Part shown: positions 18,430 to 27,426 of the stretch, piece by piece
Layout: every line of letters starts with the position of its first letter
Numbering within the stretch: the stretch's first letter is position 1
Assembly: GCA_902500775.1 (NCBI GenBank)
Contig: CABVRZ010000010.1
Location: forward strand, 1 to 64,000
Origin: an uncultured Nitrospira sp.
Lineage (GTDB): Bacteria; Nitrospirota; Nitrospiria; Nitrospirales; Nitrospiraceae
Direction: 5' to 3'
DNA: 64,000 nucleotides
The notes under the pieces: generated by a model
What the model was told of the DNA's origin: nothing
The model's database searches: none
What the model saw: the letters and a program-made list of their open reading frames with translations, nothing else
Program-made: the position numbers and the translations under genes

Positions 18430-19053
18430 TCAGTTTCTGAAGTGAAGCTGCCCTTTCGGCAAGCTTTGGTAGCAGGCTTCCGAGAGTTCCTGTTCATGCG
18501 CCTGTAAACAGGTGAGCATCCGTCCCTCACCCGGTTCCACCGACCGGCAAGTCCGTTTGACATCTTCTGCACAAAGGACCCGATAGCCATCTGCCGCTTT
18601 CCATCGCACCATCCGTTGCCGGGCGATTTGCTGGCAGGGCTGGTCCAACTGCCTCATGCGCTGCATCACACAGCGCCGCCTCTCCTCTCCGGCAAGTGAG
18701 TCAGGGCAGAACTCCTGGATTTGTGCATCGCACCGCACTTCCGCGATTTGCCTCGCACGACTCCCTTGCAGATCGACCTCCCCACTCCTCGCCATAGCGA
18801 CTGACGATTCTCCGATTCCAGTCGAGCCCTGGACGGGCGGACGAGGTACGCCGGGAATTGTCAGGTCGAGCTCATGCGAATGCGACACCTCGACGGGTAA
18901 TGGTGCGGATCGAGCAGACAAGAGTTCGTCCTTCGAGGGGAAATTTGCCCAGACGATCATCCAGACGAGAATCAACCCACCACCTGTGACAAGGCTCGCA
19001 ATGGTCTTTGCAGATTGCTCCGTCGGTGTCGGCTGCCTCATCGAGGTGAGCAT
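18430..19053 (-). CDS. Membrane-anchored cysteine-rich-repeat protein
   Basis: About 207 residues from the ATG at 19053 (upstream and downstream Mets are also possible). One hydrophobic segment, ASLVTGGGLILVWMIVWANF, anchors or exports the protein. The C-terminal half has repeated Cys-containing helices: VRCDAQIQEFCPD, RRCVMQRMRQLDQPCQQ, LCAEDVKRTCRSV and LTCLQAHEQELSEACYQ. This spacing resembles the Cys-rich GLG1-type repeat found in eukaryotic Golgi proteins and some bacterial periplasmic proteins. Function unknown; disulfides in the periplasm are likely. Confidence 0.6.
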   Translation of the reverse strand: MLTSMRQPTPTEQSAKTIASLVTGGGLILVWMIVWANFPSKDELLSARSAPLPVEVSHSHELDLTIPGVPRPPVQGSTGIGESSVAMARSGEVDLQGSRARQIAEVRCDAQIQEFCPDSLAGEERRRCVMQRMRQLDQPCQQIARQRMVRWKAADGYRVLCAEDVKRTCRSVEPGEGRMLTCLQAHEQELSEACYQSLPKGQLHFRN

Positions 19054-19164
19054 AAAAGAAAGCCGATGGAAAATCACCGAAACAGGCGTTTTACGCAGGT
19101 CTTCACATGGAGTGCTGCAACACAAACCGAGGGAAACTCAGAACGATGAAATAGGCGAGTGTCA

Positions 19165-20178
19165 CTAGTTCTCGGGAGTTTCGACGATATGATTCTCAAA
19201 CCTGGTGCAGCCTTCGGCTAAGAGCCGGTTGGTCAACATCTCGCCGGGCCATTCAATCGGCAGATCCGCCGTGAACACCCAGACATCTGGAGAGGTCCAG
19301 ACCGGGCCATGCTCTTCAGGAAGCTCGGGGTCGAAGAGGTCGGTCCAGACCGGCATGTAGACCCCATTCCCACATTGCGTGTGGAGATGGACAATGGTGC
19401 GAGATCTGACGAGCGGATCCAGCTCTCGCCACACCGCAGCCGTCTCATCCGCCAGGTGATGCAGCCGAACGGCATTTTGTGCATCAAACATCGCGTAGGC
19501 GGCATACACGGGCGCTTCAATCATGTCAGGTGCGCAGGCCAACTCCGGACATTGCTTGACGAGCCCTTCAAGTATCTCACGGCGTTGATGGTCTTCCCAG
19601 GCATCGGGCAATCCGGGATCCGGGGCTCCCATCATTTCAAACAAGAGAAAGGCCGTATTCTCAACCGGTGGAAGCAACCGAGCGGCGACGGACTGGACCC
19701 GCCGTGAATCGGCAACGGTTACCAGGTGGTCATGGAACAGTTGGAGGTTCAACATCTCCAAGGTGGCATCGGTCAGCAACCGCGATTCAACACGAACGAC
19801 TGTTCCTGGAGGAAGCTGCAAATGCTTGTGCAACAAATCAGCCGTGGCAATCGGATCGATCTTTAGCTTGAGCGGCGAGGTCAAATTCGCCTGCAGCGGG
19901 AGCGCTAGCGCGGCAATCGTGGCATAGGTCGGCTTTTCATCAGGCGCCGCGTCCAAAAGCAGCGTACAACTCGCCTCGGCGACCAAGTCAAACAGCCACT
20001 CGGCCATTTCCTCATCGAGCGCGGCCAGCACAGTTAGGAGATCATGCTCACGCCCCTGCTCGAGAAAGGCCTGCAGGGTATCGATCGCATCATCGGCATC
20101 TCCATGTTCATGGCGCCGAGCGTTGATGAGATGGATAAGATCACGTGTGAGGGGATCTGGACGAGACCAGGCTAACAT
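19165..20178 (-). CDS. Conserved-looking protein of unknown function
   Basis: 337 residues, strongly acidic, with no signal peptide or transmembrane segment. It contains GREHDLLTVLAALDEEMAEWLFDLVAEA and other helical, Leu/Ala-rich stretches in the first half. The second half holds HLHTQCGNGVYMPVWTDLF, a segment that could be a small conserved motif. I do not recognise a family. It lies between the Cys-rich-repeat gene and yjbQ, all on the minus strand, but the gaps (over 100 bp) do not require one operon. Confidence 0.5.
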   Translation of the reverse strand: MLAWSRPDPLTRDLIHLINARRHEHGDADDAIDTLQAFLEQGREHDLLTVLAALDEEMAEWLFDLVAEASCTLLLDAAPDEKPTYATIAALALPLQANLTSPLKLKIDPIATADLLHKHLQLPPGTVVRVESRLLTDATLEMLNLQLFHDHLVTVADSRRVQSVAARLLPPVENTAFLLFEMMGAPDPGLPDAWEDHQRREILEGLVKQCPELACAPDMIEAPVYAAYAMFDAQNAVRLHHLADETAAVWRELDPLVRSRTIVHLHTQCGNGVYMPVWTDLFDPELPEEHGPVWTSPDVWVFTADLPIEWPGEMLTNRLLAEGCTRFENHIVETPEN

Positions 20179-20303
20179 TATGGTTCCTTACGATGCGAGC
20201 CACAGCCAGTGGCCCGACAACTCAGACTGCATGTTGCCAAACTTTTGTACCCCGTGCAAGCGCGAACAATATTGCTGGCCCGTGGGCGCTCATACTCAGG
20301 CGC

Positions 20304-20717
20304 TTATTCGCCGATGATTTTGACGAGCACGCGCTTGCGCCGACGACCATCGAACTCCCCATAAAAAATTTGCTCCCATGGACCGAAGTCAAGCCGGCCC
20401 TCCGTAATCGCGACGACCACTTCTCGTCCCATCACTTGCCGTTTGAGATGTGCATCCCCATTGTCCTCACCCGTATCATTGTGCCGGTAGCGCGCCTCAT
20501 GAGGAGCAAGTCGTTCAAGAAAGTCATCATAGTCACGCAGAAGACCCGGTTCATCATCATTGATATACACGCTCGCAGTAATATGCATGGCGTTCACCAA
20601 CACCAGCCCTTCCTGCACTCCGCTCTTGTGGATCAACGCTTCAATCTGCGATGTGATGTTGAGGTAGGCCCGCCTGGTCTTGGTCTCAAACCAGAGTTCT
20701 TCTCGATAGGATTTCAT
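20304..20717 (-). CDS. yjbQ: YjbQ/UPF0047 family protein
   Basis: 137 residues from [12 protein letters not shown], which matches the usual N-terminus of UPF0047 proteins; an in-frame extension to 20780 is rejected because it lacks homologous content. The family signature with conserved His residues is seen in [34 protein letters not shown] and the C-terminal [25 protein letters not shown]. Members have weak thiamin-phosphate synthase activity in E. coli, but the physiological role remains uncertain. It is divergent from nrdJ. Confidence 0.85.
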   Translation of the reverse strand: MKSYREELWFETKTRRAYLNITSQIEALIHKSGVQEGLVLVNAMHITASVYINDDEPGLLRDYDDFLERLAPHEARYRHNDTGEDNGDAHLKRQVMGREVVVAITEGRLDFGPWEQIFYGEFDGRRRKRVLVKIIGE

Positions 20718-20837
20718 GATTGTCAACCGCCGCATTCTGCCTTCCGCGACAGGAGACATGCAAGAGGCTTCGACGTTCAACGTCTCACGAATGTCCTATA
20801 CCTGCCTGAAAGAAGGTATAATAGGAATACTCTCCCC

Positions 20838-22574
20838 ATGAACACCAGAAGACACGTGTCGCGACTGTCTCCCAATGCACTCACAGTTTTGCGCCAGCGT
20901 TACTTAGCCAAGAACGAACGCGGTGTCATTATCGAGTCTCCCACCGCGTTGTTTCACCGTGTCGCCGATGATGTCGCTTCGATCGAACCACCCCGGCGCA
21001 GACGCCATCTCGCCAGCCAGTTCTACGACGCCATGGCATCCCTGACCTTTCTCCCAAACTCGCCGACCCTCATGAATGCCGGACGTCCGCTTCAGCAGCT
21101 CTCGGCTTGCTTCGTGTTACCGGTGAGTGATTCCCTGGAATCGATCTTCGACGCCGCGAAGTATCAAGCCCTCATTCATCAGTCCGGCGGGGGAACCGGA
21201 TTTTCTTTCAGTCATATTCGGCCTCACGCCGACCGAGTTGCCACGACCAATGGGCTTGCCTCCGGTCCCATCTCGTTCATGCGCCTGTTCAATCTGTCGA
21301 CCGATGTCATCAAGCAGAGCGGCACCAGGCGAGGGGCCAATATGGGCATCCTGCGCGTTGACCATCCCGACATTCTGGATTTTATCGCGTTGAAACTCCA
21401 GCCGCATGAAATGGCGAACTTCAACCTGTCCGTGGGACTCACCGACCGATTTATGAAGGCGGTCACACACAACCGGTCGTATGCACTCATCAACCCGAAC
21501 CCGCGGAGCGCCATACCGGTCCGACGCCTCCCCGCGCGAATGGTCTTTGATCGACTCGTAGAAGCAGCCTGGCAATCAGGCGAACCAGGTGTGCTCTTCC
21601 TCGATACCATCAACAGAGCGAATCCCACGCCTCACCTGGGAACGATCGAAGCCACGAACCCTTGCGGCGAACAACCACTGCTCGCTTATGAATCCTGCAC
21701 GCTTGGATCGATCAATGTCGCTCGGTGCCTAACCACACACCGAGGTACGAGCCGCATCAACTATGAACAACTCGAGAACTTGATTCCGCTGGCGGTTCGC
21801 TTCCTCGACAATGTGCTCGATCGAACCCGTTTCCCCTTGGCATCGATCGAGGCACGGACGACGCGAACCCGAAAGATCGGACTGGGCATCATGGGCTTCG
21901 CCGATCTTCTGATTCAGCTGGGCATCCCCTACGATACCGATGAGGCCGTGCACATCGCGGACCAGTTGATGGGATTTGTTCGGCACCAAGCTCATGAAGC
22001 CTCACGTCAGCTGGCTCAAGAGCGGGGACCGTTCCCCGCCTATAAAGGTAGTCAGCTGGAGGCCACGGGTCTTCCCCGCCGAAACGCCACGGTCACGACT
22101 ATTGCCCCGACCGGCACCATCAGCATTCTGGCCGATTGTTCCGCTGGGATTGAACCGCTCTACGGCCTCAGCGTCGCTCATACAATCATGGAAGACATCA
22201 GGCTCCAGCGCCTTCACCCGGAATTCCTTCGACAGGCTCGAGCCAGAGGCCTCCCCCTTGGCGAGTTACGTAAAGACATCAGCCGGCATGAATCGATTCA
22301 ACATCTGTCACAGATCCCGGCTGATCTTCGTCGGCTATTTGTGACCGCCCACGATATTGCTCCGGCCCATCATGTCCGGATGCAGTCCGTCTTTCAACGA
22401 CACAGTGACAGCGGAGTATCCAAAACGATCAATCTTCCACCTTCCGCGACCACCGGGGACGTTGCCGCCGCCTTCTGGTTGGCCTATGAACTGGGCTGCA
22501 AAGGCTTGACGGTGTACCGGGCCGGAAGCCGAGCACACCAAGTACTCTCCTGTTCCCATGTACAATCCTGCTAA
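20838..22574 (+). CDS. nrdJ: Class II (adenosylcobalamin-dependent) ribonucleotide reductase
   Basis: About 578 residues from the ATG at 20838. The frame stays open upstream to 20193 but that part is antisense to yjbQ and is not coding. NrdJ reduces ribonucleotides to deoxyribonucleotides using a thiyl radical made from adenosylcobalamin. Visible signatures are LPNSPTLMNAGRP, QLSACFVLPV, HQSGGGTGFSFS, SGTRRGANMGIL and NPCGEQPLL, with the catalytic Cys, plus TVTTIAPTGTISILADCSAGIEP. The C-terminus ends in CSHVQSC, a short tail whose two Cys may shuttle electrons. No cobalamin riboswitch was seen upstream. A TATAAT-like box lies at 20817-20822, inside an inverted repeat tatacc...ggtata (20797-20820). 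Confidence 0.9.
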   Translation: MNTRRHVSRLSPNALTVLRQRYLAKNERGVIIESPTALFHRVADDVASIEPPRRRRHLASQFYDAMASLTFLPNSPTLMNAGRPLQQLSACFVLPVSDSLESIFDAAKYQALIHQSGGGTGFSFSHIRPHADRVATTNGLASGPISFMRLFNLSTDVIKQSGTRRGANMGILRVDHPDILDFIALKLQPHEMANFNLSVGLTDRFMKAVTHNRSYALINPNPRSAIPVRRLPARMVFDRLVEAAWQSGEPGVLFLDTINRANPTPHLGTIEATNPCGEQPLLAYESCTLGSINVARCLTTHRGTSRINYEQLENLIPLAVRFLDNVLDRTRFPLASIEARTTRTRKIGLGIMGFADLLIQLGIPYDTDEAVHIADQLMGFVRHQAHEASRQLAQERGPFPAYKGSQLEATGLPRRNATVTTIAPTGTISILADCSAGIEPLYGLSVAHTIMEDIRLQRLHPEFLRQARARGLPLGELRKDISRHESIQHLSQIPADLRRLFVTAHDIAPAHHVRMQSVFQRHSDSGVSKTINLPPSATTGDVAAAFWLAYELGCKGLTVYRAGSRAHQVLSCSHVQSC

Positions 22575-22675
22575 CAGGAAACGGCTGAATCTTCACATAA
22601 AATTGACAGCCTACTCGCTTGATGATAAGTACTTTTCGAGAGATTACGATGCGGTCTGTTAGAGGGAGGTGCTCG

Positions 22676-23470
22676 ATGTTTTCTACTGCCGGAGGTCCGT
22701 CGTTCGCCGACAATCCTCTCATATGGAGCCTGTTCTTCGCGCGTCAACCTGAGCCAGATCTCGAATTCACGGAAGAGGAATTGGAGCAGACGACAACCGT
22801 TCGATCACCGTCACCCGTGAAACCACCCAAGCCATCAAACAAACGCCCGATTCTGTTGGTCCTGCTGGTCCTCCTACTCGGCGGCGGTGCCTATCTTGCG
22901 ATGGAACCGGACATGATCACGGAGTACCTTGGCCCACTCCTTGGTGACGCCCCTGCCCAACAACCGCAACCGCCCGTCGCCAGAAAACCAGCGCCTCCAA
23001 CTCCGGTTCCTGTTGCTCCAACCGCACCGCCTAAAGCCGTGACACCGCCCCCCCCCCCTCCTGATGCGGGGCCGGTTGAGACACCGCATGCGGCTGCTCC
23101 AGCTCCAGTACCAGTTCCAATATCCCCAGCCGCGCCGCCAATGCCGACGGCTTCAGCTCCGGCACCGGCTCCGCCGACTCCGGCCTCAAGTTCGATGCCG
23201 ACGCCAGCTGCGCCGATTATCACAACCCCAGCTCCGCTCTTTAGTGAGGGGCAACGAGTCAGCGTTGTGACAAATCCAGCCGCTCCCGGTCAGAAGGTGC
23301 AGCTCCATCAAGACGCCGAAGGGACCAAACCAGGCCCGGCGATTCCCCCAGGAACCCTGTTCACCATTCTTGACGGTGATCTCCAGGGAAATGGCTGGGT
23401 CTACTCCATTCGCTCCGACTTCGGCACTAAGGGATGGCTGGCTGAAACACAGCTCAAACTGAAACCCTGA
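22676..23470 (+). CDS. Membrane-anchored Pro-rich protein with SH3-like C-terminal domain
   Basis: About 264 residues. The ATG at 22676 follows gggaggt; an upstream frame to 22619 is less likely. After an acidic N-terminus comes one transmembrane segment (PILLVLLVLLLGGGAYLAM). A long Ala/Pro-rich linker follows (about residues 90-185), then an SH3b-like domain (EGQRVSVVTNPAAPGQKVQLH...GTLFTILDGD...GWLAETQL). Such proteins usually span the periplasm and bind peptidoglycan or protein partners. An 11-C run at 23048-23058 lies in the linker coding region. No homologous family can be named with confidence. Confidence 0.6.
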   Translation: MFSTAGGPSFADNPLIWSLFFARQPEPDLEFTEEELEQTTTVRSPSPVKPPKPSNKRPILLVLLVLLLGGGAYLAMEPDMITEYLGPLLGDAPAQQPQPPVARKPAPPTPVPVAPTAPPKAVTPPPPPPDAGPVETPHAAAPAPVPVPISPAAPPMPTASAPAPAPPTPASSSMPTPAAPIITTPAPLFSEGQRVSVVTNPAAPGQKVQLHQDAEGTKPGPAIPPGTLFTILDGDLQGNGWVYSIRSDFGTKGWLAETQLKLKP

Positions 23471-23490
23471 TCGTCCGCAGCTCATCTCCC

Positions 23491-23537
23491 GCGAGAGGGT
23501 AGGTAATCCTACCACTACCCTCTCGCTGTGCTATAAT
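23491..23537 (+). promoter_or_regulatory. Perfect 12-bp inverted repeat next to an extended -10 promoter
   Basis: gcgagagggtag (23491-23502) and ctaccctctcgc (23515-23526) form a perfect stem with a 12-nt loop, just after the Pro-rich protein gene. Three bases on, TGCTATAAT (23529-23537) is an ideal extended -10 element for the HAD gene at 23586; no good -35 box is visible. The hairpin may terminate the upstream transcript, although it has no T run, or bind a regulator over the -35 region. Confidence 0.5.
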
Positions 23538-23585
23538 GTCGCCCGTCCACATTCGCAGATACGACATCACAACTGGTAGGGCTCC

Positions 23586-24269
23586 ATGCGCGCGATAATC
23601 TTCGATTTTGACGGTGTGATCGCCGACTCCGAACCTCTGCACTTTGAAGGCCTCCGCCGAACACTCGCGGATATCCAGATCACCTTGACCGAGAAGGACT
23701 ATTACACTGACTATCTTGGGTTTGATGATCACGGATGCATCCTGGAAGCACTTCGAGTCAATCACCGTCCCGTTTCAAGCTCGCTGGTCCAAGACCTGAT
23801 GGCCAAGAAAGCCATCGCCTATATGGCCTCGATCAAAGAACACCTCGTGATCTTCCCCGGTGTAAAAACGTTCATCGAAGAAGCGGCGGCCATCTATCCG
23901 CTCGCCATTGCGTCCGGTGCCCTCCGACCAGAAATCGAACTGGTGCTTGAACAAGTCGGCATTCGCAAAGCATTTGGCCACATCACCAGCGCTGAAGATG
24001 TAGCAAATGGCAAACCCCATCCTGAGCCGTTTCTTCAGGCCTTGGCTGGCTTGAATCGTCATCAGTCGACGGCCACGATTCCAGCTGACTCGTGCTTAGT
24101 CATCGAGGATTCCCGGCCGGGCATCCGAGCCGCAAAAGCCGCTGGGATGCGAGTCTTAGCCGTTGCCAACACCCACACAGCACAAGATCTTCACGAAGCC
24201 GATGCCATCAGTCTGAGCTTGAGCGACACCCGCTTGGACGAGATACGCACGCACCTGTGGCCAACCTAG
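23586..24269 (+). CDS. HAD-superfamily phosphatase (beta-phosphoglucomutase/Gph-like)
   Basis: 227 residues. Motif I is IIFDFDGVIADSEPLHFEG, which contains the nucleophile Asp and the subfamily IA cap start. Motif II is the Ser of LAIASGA, motif III the Lys of SAEDVANGKPHPEPFLQAL, and motif IV the Asp pair of CLVIEDSRPGIRAA. All catalytic residues are present. The family includes phosphoglycolate phosphatase and beta-phosphoglucomutase-like phosphatases acting on small phosphorylated metabolites. The exact substrate cannot be inferred. Confidence 0.85.
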   Translation: MRAIIFDFDGVIADSEPLHFEGLRRTLADIQITLTEKDYYTDYLGFDDHGCILEALRVNHRPVSSSLVQDLMAKKAIAYMASIKEHLVIFPGVKTFIEEAAAIYPLAIASGALRPEIELVLEQVGIRKAFGHITSAEDVANGKPHPEPFLQALAGLNRHQSTATIPADSCLVIEDSRPGIRAAKAAGMRVLAVANTHTAQDLHEADAISLSLSDTRLDEIRTHLWPT

Positions 24270-24283
24270 GTCAGAATTAAACC

Positions 24284-25225
24284 ATGAGAATCTGCTCACT
24301 GATCCCGGGCGCAACTGAGGTGATCGCCAGACTAGGCTTGGAACACCAGCTTGTCGGGATCAGCCATGAATGTGACTTTCCTCCATCAATTCGCCAGATC
24401 CCCACCATGATTGAACCGCTCATTGAGGTCGAGCACACAACGAGCACGAGGGTCGACCAACAAGTTAAGGAACTGGTTGCTGCAGGCCATCAACTCTATC
24501 GGCTGAACGAGATGGCCTTTCATCACGCTCGCCCCGATCTCGTCCTGACACAGGATCTCTGTCACGTCTGTTCAGTGACTCCCGACCAACTCACGCGGGC
24601 CATGCAATCACTTTCGCACCAACCAGAAATGCTGATCCTCAGCCCAACGACCTTGCACGATGTCATTCATGACATTGAGCGGATCGCCAAAGCCGTTGGT
24701 GCTGTTCCCAAGGGAGAAGCCCTCGCAGCCGACCTCCAAAGTCGATTGGACAGGATCCGCCTCAGGACGAAGGCCGTGGGACTCCGCCCACGGGTGCTGT
24801 GTCTTGAATGGCTCGATCCGCTGTATGTCGCCGGCCACTGGGTCCCGGAGATGATAAACTTAGCCGGAGGCCACAACGTGTTGGGATCCACGGACCGCCC
24901 CTCGTATCAGACGACATGGGACGAAGTGGCTGCAGCACAGCCTGATCTGATTATCGTGATGCCCTGTGGGTACTCAATCGACCGGACGCTCGGCGAACTT
25001 CGACGGGCTGGACCTCTTCACGACGCATGGCAACGGGCACAGAAGTCCTGGCCCGATATGTACATCGTGGATGCTGGCTCGTACTTCAGTCGCCCCGGAC
25101 CTCGACTCATTGATGGGGTCGAACTGCTGGCCGTCATTCTCCACCCAGATCCTGATCACCCACTCGATCACACTCAGGCAATCAAACTGAATGCATCCCT
25201 ACTCGCTGGAGACAGTGCCCAATGA
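24284..25225 (+). CDS. BtuF-like cobalamin-binding-fold protein without a signal peptide
   Basis: 313 residues. The start MRICSLIPGATEVIARLGLEHQLVGISHECDFPP is typical of the periplasmic-binding-protein (helical backbone) group often annotated as cobalamin-binding. TTWDEVAAAQPDLIIVMPCGYS is the second-lobe signature. The protein begins directly with the domain and has no export signal, so it is probably cytoplasmic and not a transporter subunit. The stop overlaps the hpnD start by four bases, which ties it to the hopanoid genes. It may bind a corrinoid or another ligand; this is not shown by the sequence. Confidence 0.75.
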   Translation: MRICSLIPGATEVIARLGLEHQLVGISHECDFPPSIRQIPTMIEPLIEVEHTTSTRVDQQVKELVAAGHQLYRLNEMAFHHARPDLVLTQDLCHVCSVTPDQLTRAMQSLSHQPEMLILSPTTLHDVIHDIERIAKAVGAVPKGEALAADLQSRLDRIRLRTKAVGLRPRVLCLEWLDPLYVAGHWVPEMINLAGGHNVLGSTDRPSYQTTWDEVAAAQPDLIIVMPCGYSIDRTLGELRRAGPLHDAWQRAQKSWPDMYIVDAGSYFSRPGPRLIDGVELLAVILHPDPDHPLDHTQAIKLNASLLAGDSAQ

Positions 25226-26082
25226 AGGCCTCGGACGCTCAAGCCTATTGCACAGCCTACACCAAGAAAAGCGGTAGCAATTTTTACTACTCATTTCTGT
25301 TTCTTCCGAAAACCAAACGCGACGCCATGTACACGGTCTATGCCTTCTGCAAGGCTGTGGACAGTGCCGTGGATGAACCAACAGCCGGCACCAACCCCAA
25401 GGACGAGTTAAAGCGTTGGCGTGAAGAACTGGATGCCGTGTATTCCGGCACTCCAACGACTCCCATTATGGTGAGTCTCACACACCATGTGAAGGCATTG
25501 AGTATTCCGAAGGCGTACTTTGAGGAGTTGATCAAGGGCGTCGAGATGGATCTCTTCAACAACCGATATGTCACGTTCGATGAGCTGTCGCTCTACTGCT
25601 ACCGTGTGGCATCCGTCGTTGGACTCATCTGCCTCCATATCTTTGGTGTCACGTCGGCACGCGCCCAAGACTATGCGGTCGCCTTAGGCATGGCATTCCA
25701 GCTGACAAATATTCTGCGGGATGTGGGTGCTGATGCCGCGGGGGGACGGATCTATCTCCCGTTGGACGACCTGCACAAATGGAACTATCCGGAGAAAGCG
25801 ATGCTCAACCAGAGCTATTCTCCTGAATTCCGAGTTCTGATGGAATATGAATCGTCGCAAGCCCATCACTACTATAAGCGAGCCGAAGCAGCCCTCAAAG
25901 GACTCTCCTCAAGTGAACGTCGTGCACTCACGGTGGCAGAAATCATGCGCGGGATTTACAGCCGGATTCTTGAACGGATTGAACGGTCGAACTATCAGGT
26001 GTTCGGACCACGGATCAGCCTCACCACGACTCAACGGGTGCTGATCGCCCTACGCGTATGGCTCCGCTCGCGATTCTCGTGA
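25222..26082 (+). CDS. hpnD: Presqualene diphosphate synthase HpnD
   Basis: 286 residues of the squalene/phytoene synthase family. The first Asp-rich motif is in YAFCKAVDSAVDEP and the second in ILRDVGADAAGGRIYLPLDDL; both bind Mg-diphosphate. HpnD condenses two farnesyl diphosphates to presqualene diphosphate in the HpnC-HpnD-HpnE route to squalene for hopanoids. Assignment to HpnD rather than phytoene synthase rests on the downstream hpnE. It overlaps the gene before it by four bases and hpnE by 25. hpnC is not in the window. Confidence 0.85.
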   Translation: MKASDAQAYCTAYTKKSGSNFYYSFLFLPKTKRDAMYTVYAFCKAVDSAVDEPTAGTNPKDELKRWREELDAVYSGTPTTPIMVSLTHHVKALSIPKAYFEELIKGVEMDLFNNRYVTFDELSLYCYRVASVVGLICLHIFGVTSARAQDYAVALGMAFQLTNILRDVGADAAGGRIYLPLDDLHKWNYPEKAMLNQSYSPEFRVLMEYESSQAHHYYKRAEAALKGLSSSERRALTVAEIMRGIYSRILERIERSNYQVFGPRISLTTTQRVLIALRVWLRSRFS

Positions 26083-27395
26083 CTGCCCCGTCCTCCCAAA
26101 CAGTGGTGATCGCCGGTGCCGGCCTCGCCGGCCTCGCAACCGCCTGTCAGCTCACCCAACAAGGCTATCAGGTCACCCTCCTCGAGTACGCTGACTGGTC
26201 TGATGGATTCCGGACCACTGCATCCGATCCCACATTGATCACCCTTGGTTGTCATCATGAGACGAATCGGATGCTCCAGAACCTTGCTCAAGAAACCGGC
26301 TCGTGCTCCGACCAAACCATTCCGCTCGAATTTCGGCTCCCCACCGGACAGACCGTGCCTTATCAGTCCGTCCGCCTTCCAGGTGCCTTTCAGTGGATGA
26401 TGAGCTTCTTCAGTTTCCAAGGCCTGTCCTGGCAGGACCGGTGGAGACTCTTCTCCCATGTCGAGCAGATTTGGGAACAGGCTGAAACGCTCCCGGCAGA
26501 CTTGGAGAATCGCACGGCGGACGAGTGGCTCACGACTACCGGCCAAAGCGCAGAAGCCAGAGATCGAATTTGGGCGCCACTCGCCCAGTGGTTGACCGAT
26601 AACGCACTGACACGTCTGTCCGCTGCATCCTTCGTCCATATCCTGTCAACCGTGTTCCTCAGTGATGCGTCAGGCGCCAGGCTCACGTATCGCTCCGGAA
26701 CCATCGACCAACGATTGCTCACTCCCCTGAAAGAGACGCTCCGCCGGTACCCCGTTCGATCCATCTCCCTCGCACAGCCACCGCATATCCGTTTTGGACA
26801 AGATGGCGTACAGGACATTCGACTCCACGACGGGACAATCGTGCAGGCCGGCTGGTACATCAGCGCACTCTCGTGTCAGCATCTCCTCCGCTTGCTTCCC
26901 GAACGGTTTCTCACCCGCTATGCCTACTTTGCCCATCTCACGGAACTGCAGATCCTTGGTGAGATCGCCGTCCAGCTGACCGCTCGCACAACCAACCAGC
27001 TACCCCGACTGCTCCTGCTTGACGGCAAACCATTCCATCACCTCACGAGCGCTCCCATCGGCTCACATGAAGTCGTCTTTCGTCTGACAGGGTCTGAGAC
27101 CTCATTGATGGGATTAGGTGAGGAGCAGATCGTCAAGGCTGCGCAGGCCGAGCTGTACACAATATTTCCTAATATGCCTCAAGGCGACATCACATCCCGG
27201 CAGCTCGCTCGGGAGAATCACGCCGCGCTGCTCCTTGCGCCGGGAGCGGCTCGACTCCGACCGCTTCAACAAAGCCCCATCCAGAATCTGCTTGTCGGAG
27301 GAGCGTGGACCGATACCGGATGGCCTCCAAATGTGGAGAGTGCGCTTGTCAGCGCCCACCGCTGTGTCGATCTCGTTACCGGACACACATCTTGA
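26058..27395 (+). CDS. hpnE: Hydroxysqualene dehydroxylase HpnE
   Basis: 445 residues. An FAD-binding dinucleotide fold opens the protein: VVIAGAGLAGLATACQLTQQ followed by VTLLE. The C-terminus has the second FAD-contact stretch NLLVGGAWTDTGWPPNVESA, typical of amine-oxidase/phytoene-desaturase-like flavoenzymes. HpnE removes the hydroxyl group of hydroxysqualene to give squalene. The start overlaps the end of hpnD; an internal start nearer VVIAGAG is possible. Together with hpnD it points to hopanoid synthesis in this organism. Confidence 0.85.
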   Translation: MAPLAILVTAPSSQTVVIAGAGLAGLATACQLTQQGYQVTLLEYADWSDGFRTTASDPTLITLGCHHETNRMLQNLAQETGSCSDQTIPLEFRLPTGQTVPYQSVRLPGAFQWMMSFFSFQGLSWQDRWRLFSHVEQIWEQAETLPADLENRTADEWLTTTGQSAEARDRIWAPLAQWLTDNALTRLSAASFVHILSTVFLSDASGARLTYRSGTIDQRLLTPLKETLRRYPVRSISLAQPPHIRFGQDGVQDIRLHDGTIVQAGWYISALSCQHLLRLLPERFLTRYAYFAHLTELQILGEIAVQLTARTTNQLPRLLLLDGKPFHHLTSAPIGSHEVVFRLTGSETSLMGLGEEQIVKAAQAELYTIFPNMPQGDITSRQLARENHAALLLAPGAARLRPLQQSPIQNLLVGGAWTDTGWPPNVESALVSAHRCVDLVTGHTS

Positions 27396-27426
27396 CCCGA
27401 AAATACATGGATGATACGAATAGCCA

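Noticed and set aside
20193-20837. Upstream extension of nrdJ by 215 codons
   Set aside because: This part is antisense to yjbQ and has no nrdJ similarity; homology begins at the ATG at 20838.
20717-20838. Cobalamin riboswitch before nrdJ
   Set aside because: The gap is too short and no B12-box-like sequence was seen.
22891-23223. Gly/Ala-rich 110-codon frame on the minus strand
   Set aside because: It is the reverse-strand shadow of the Pro/Ala-rich linker of the membrane protein.
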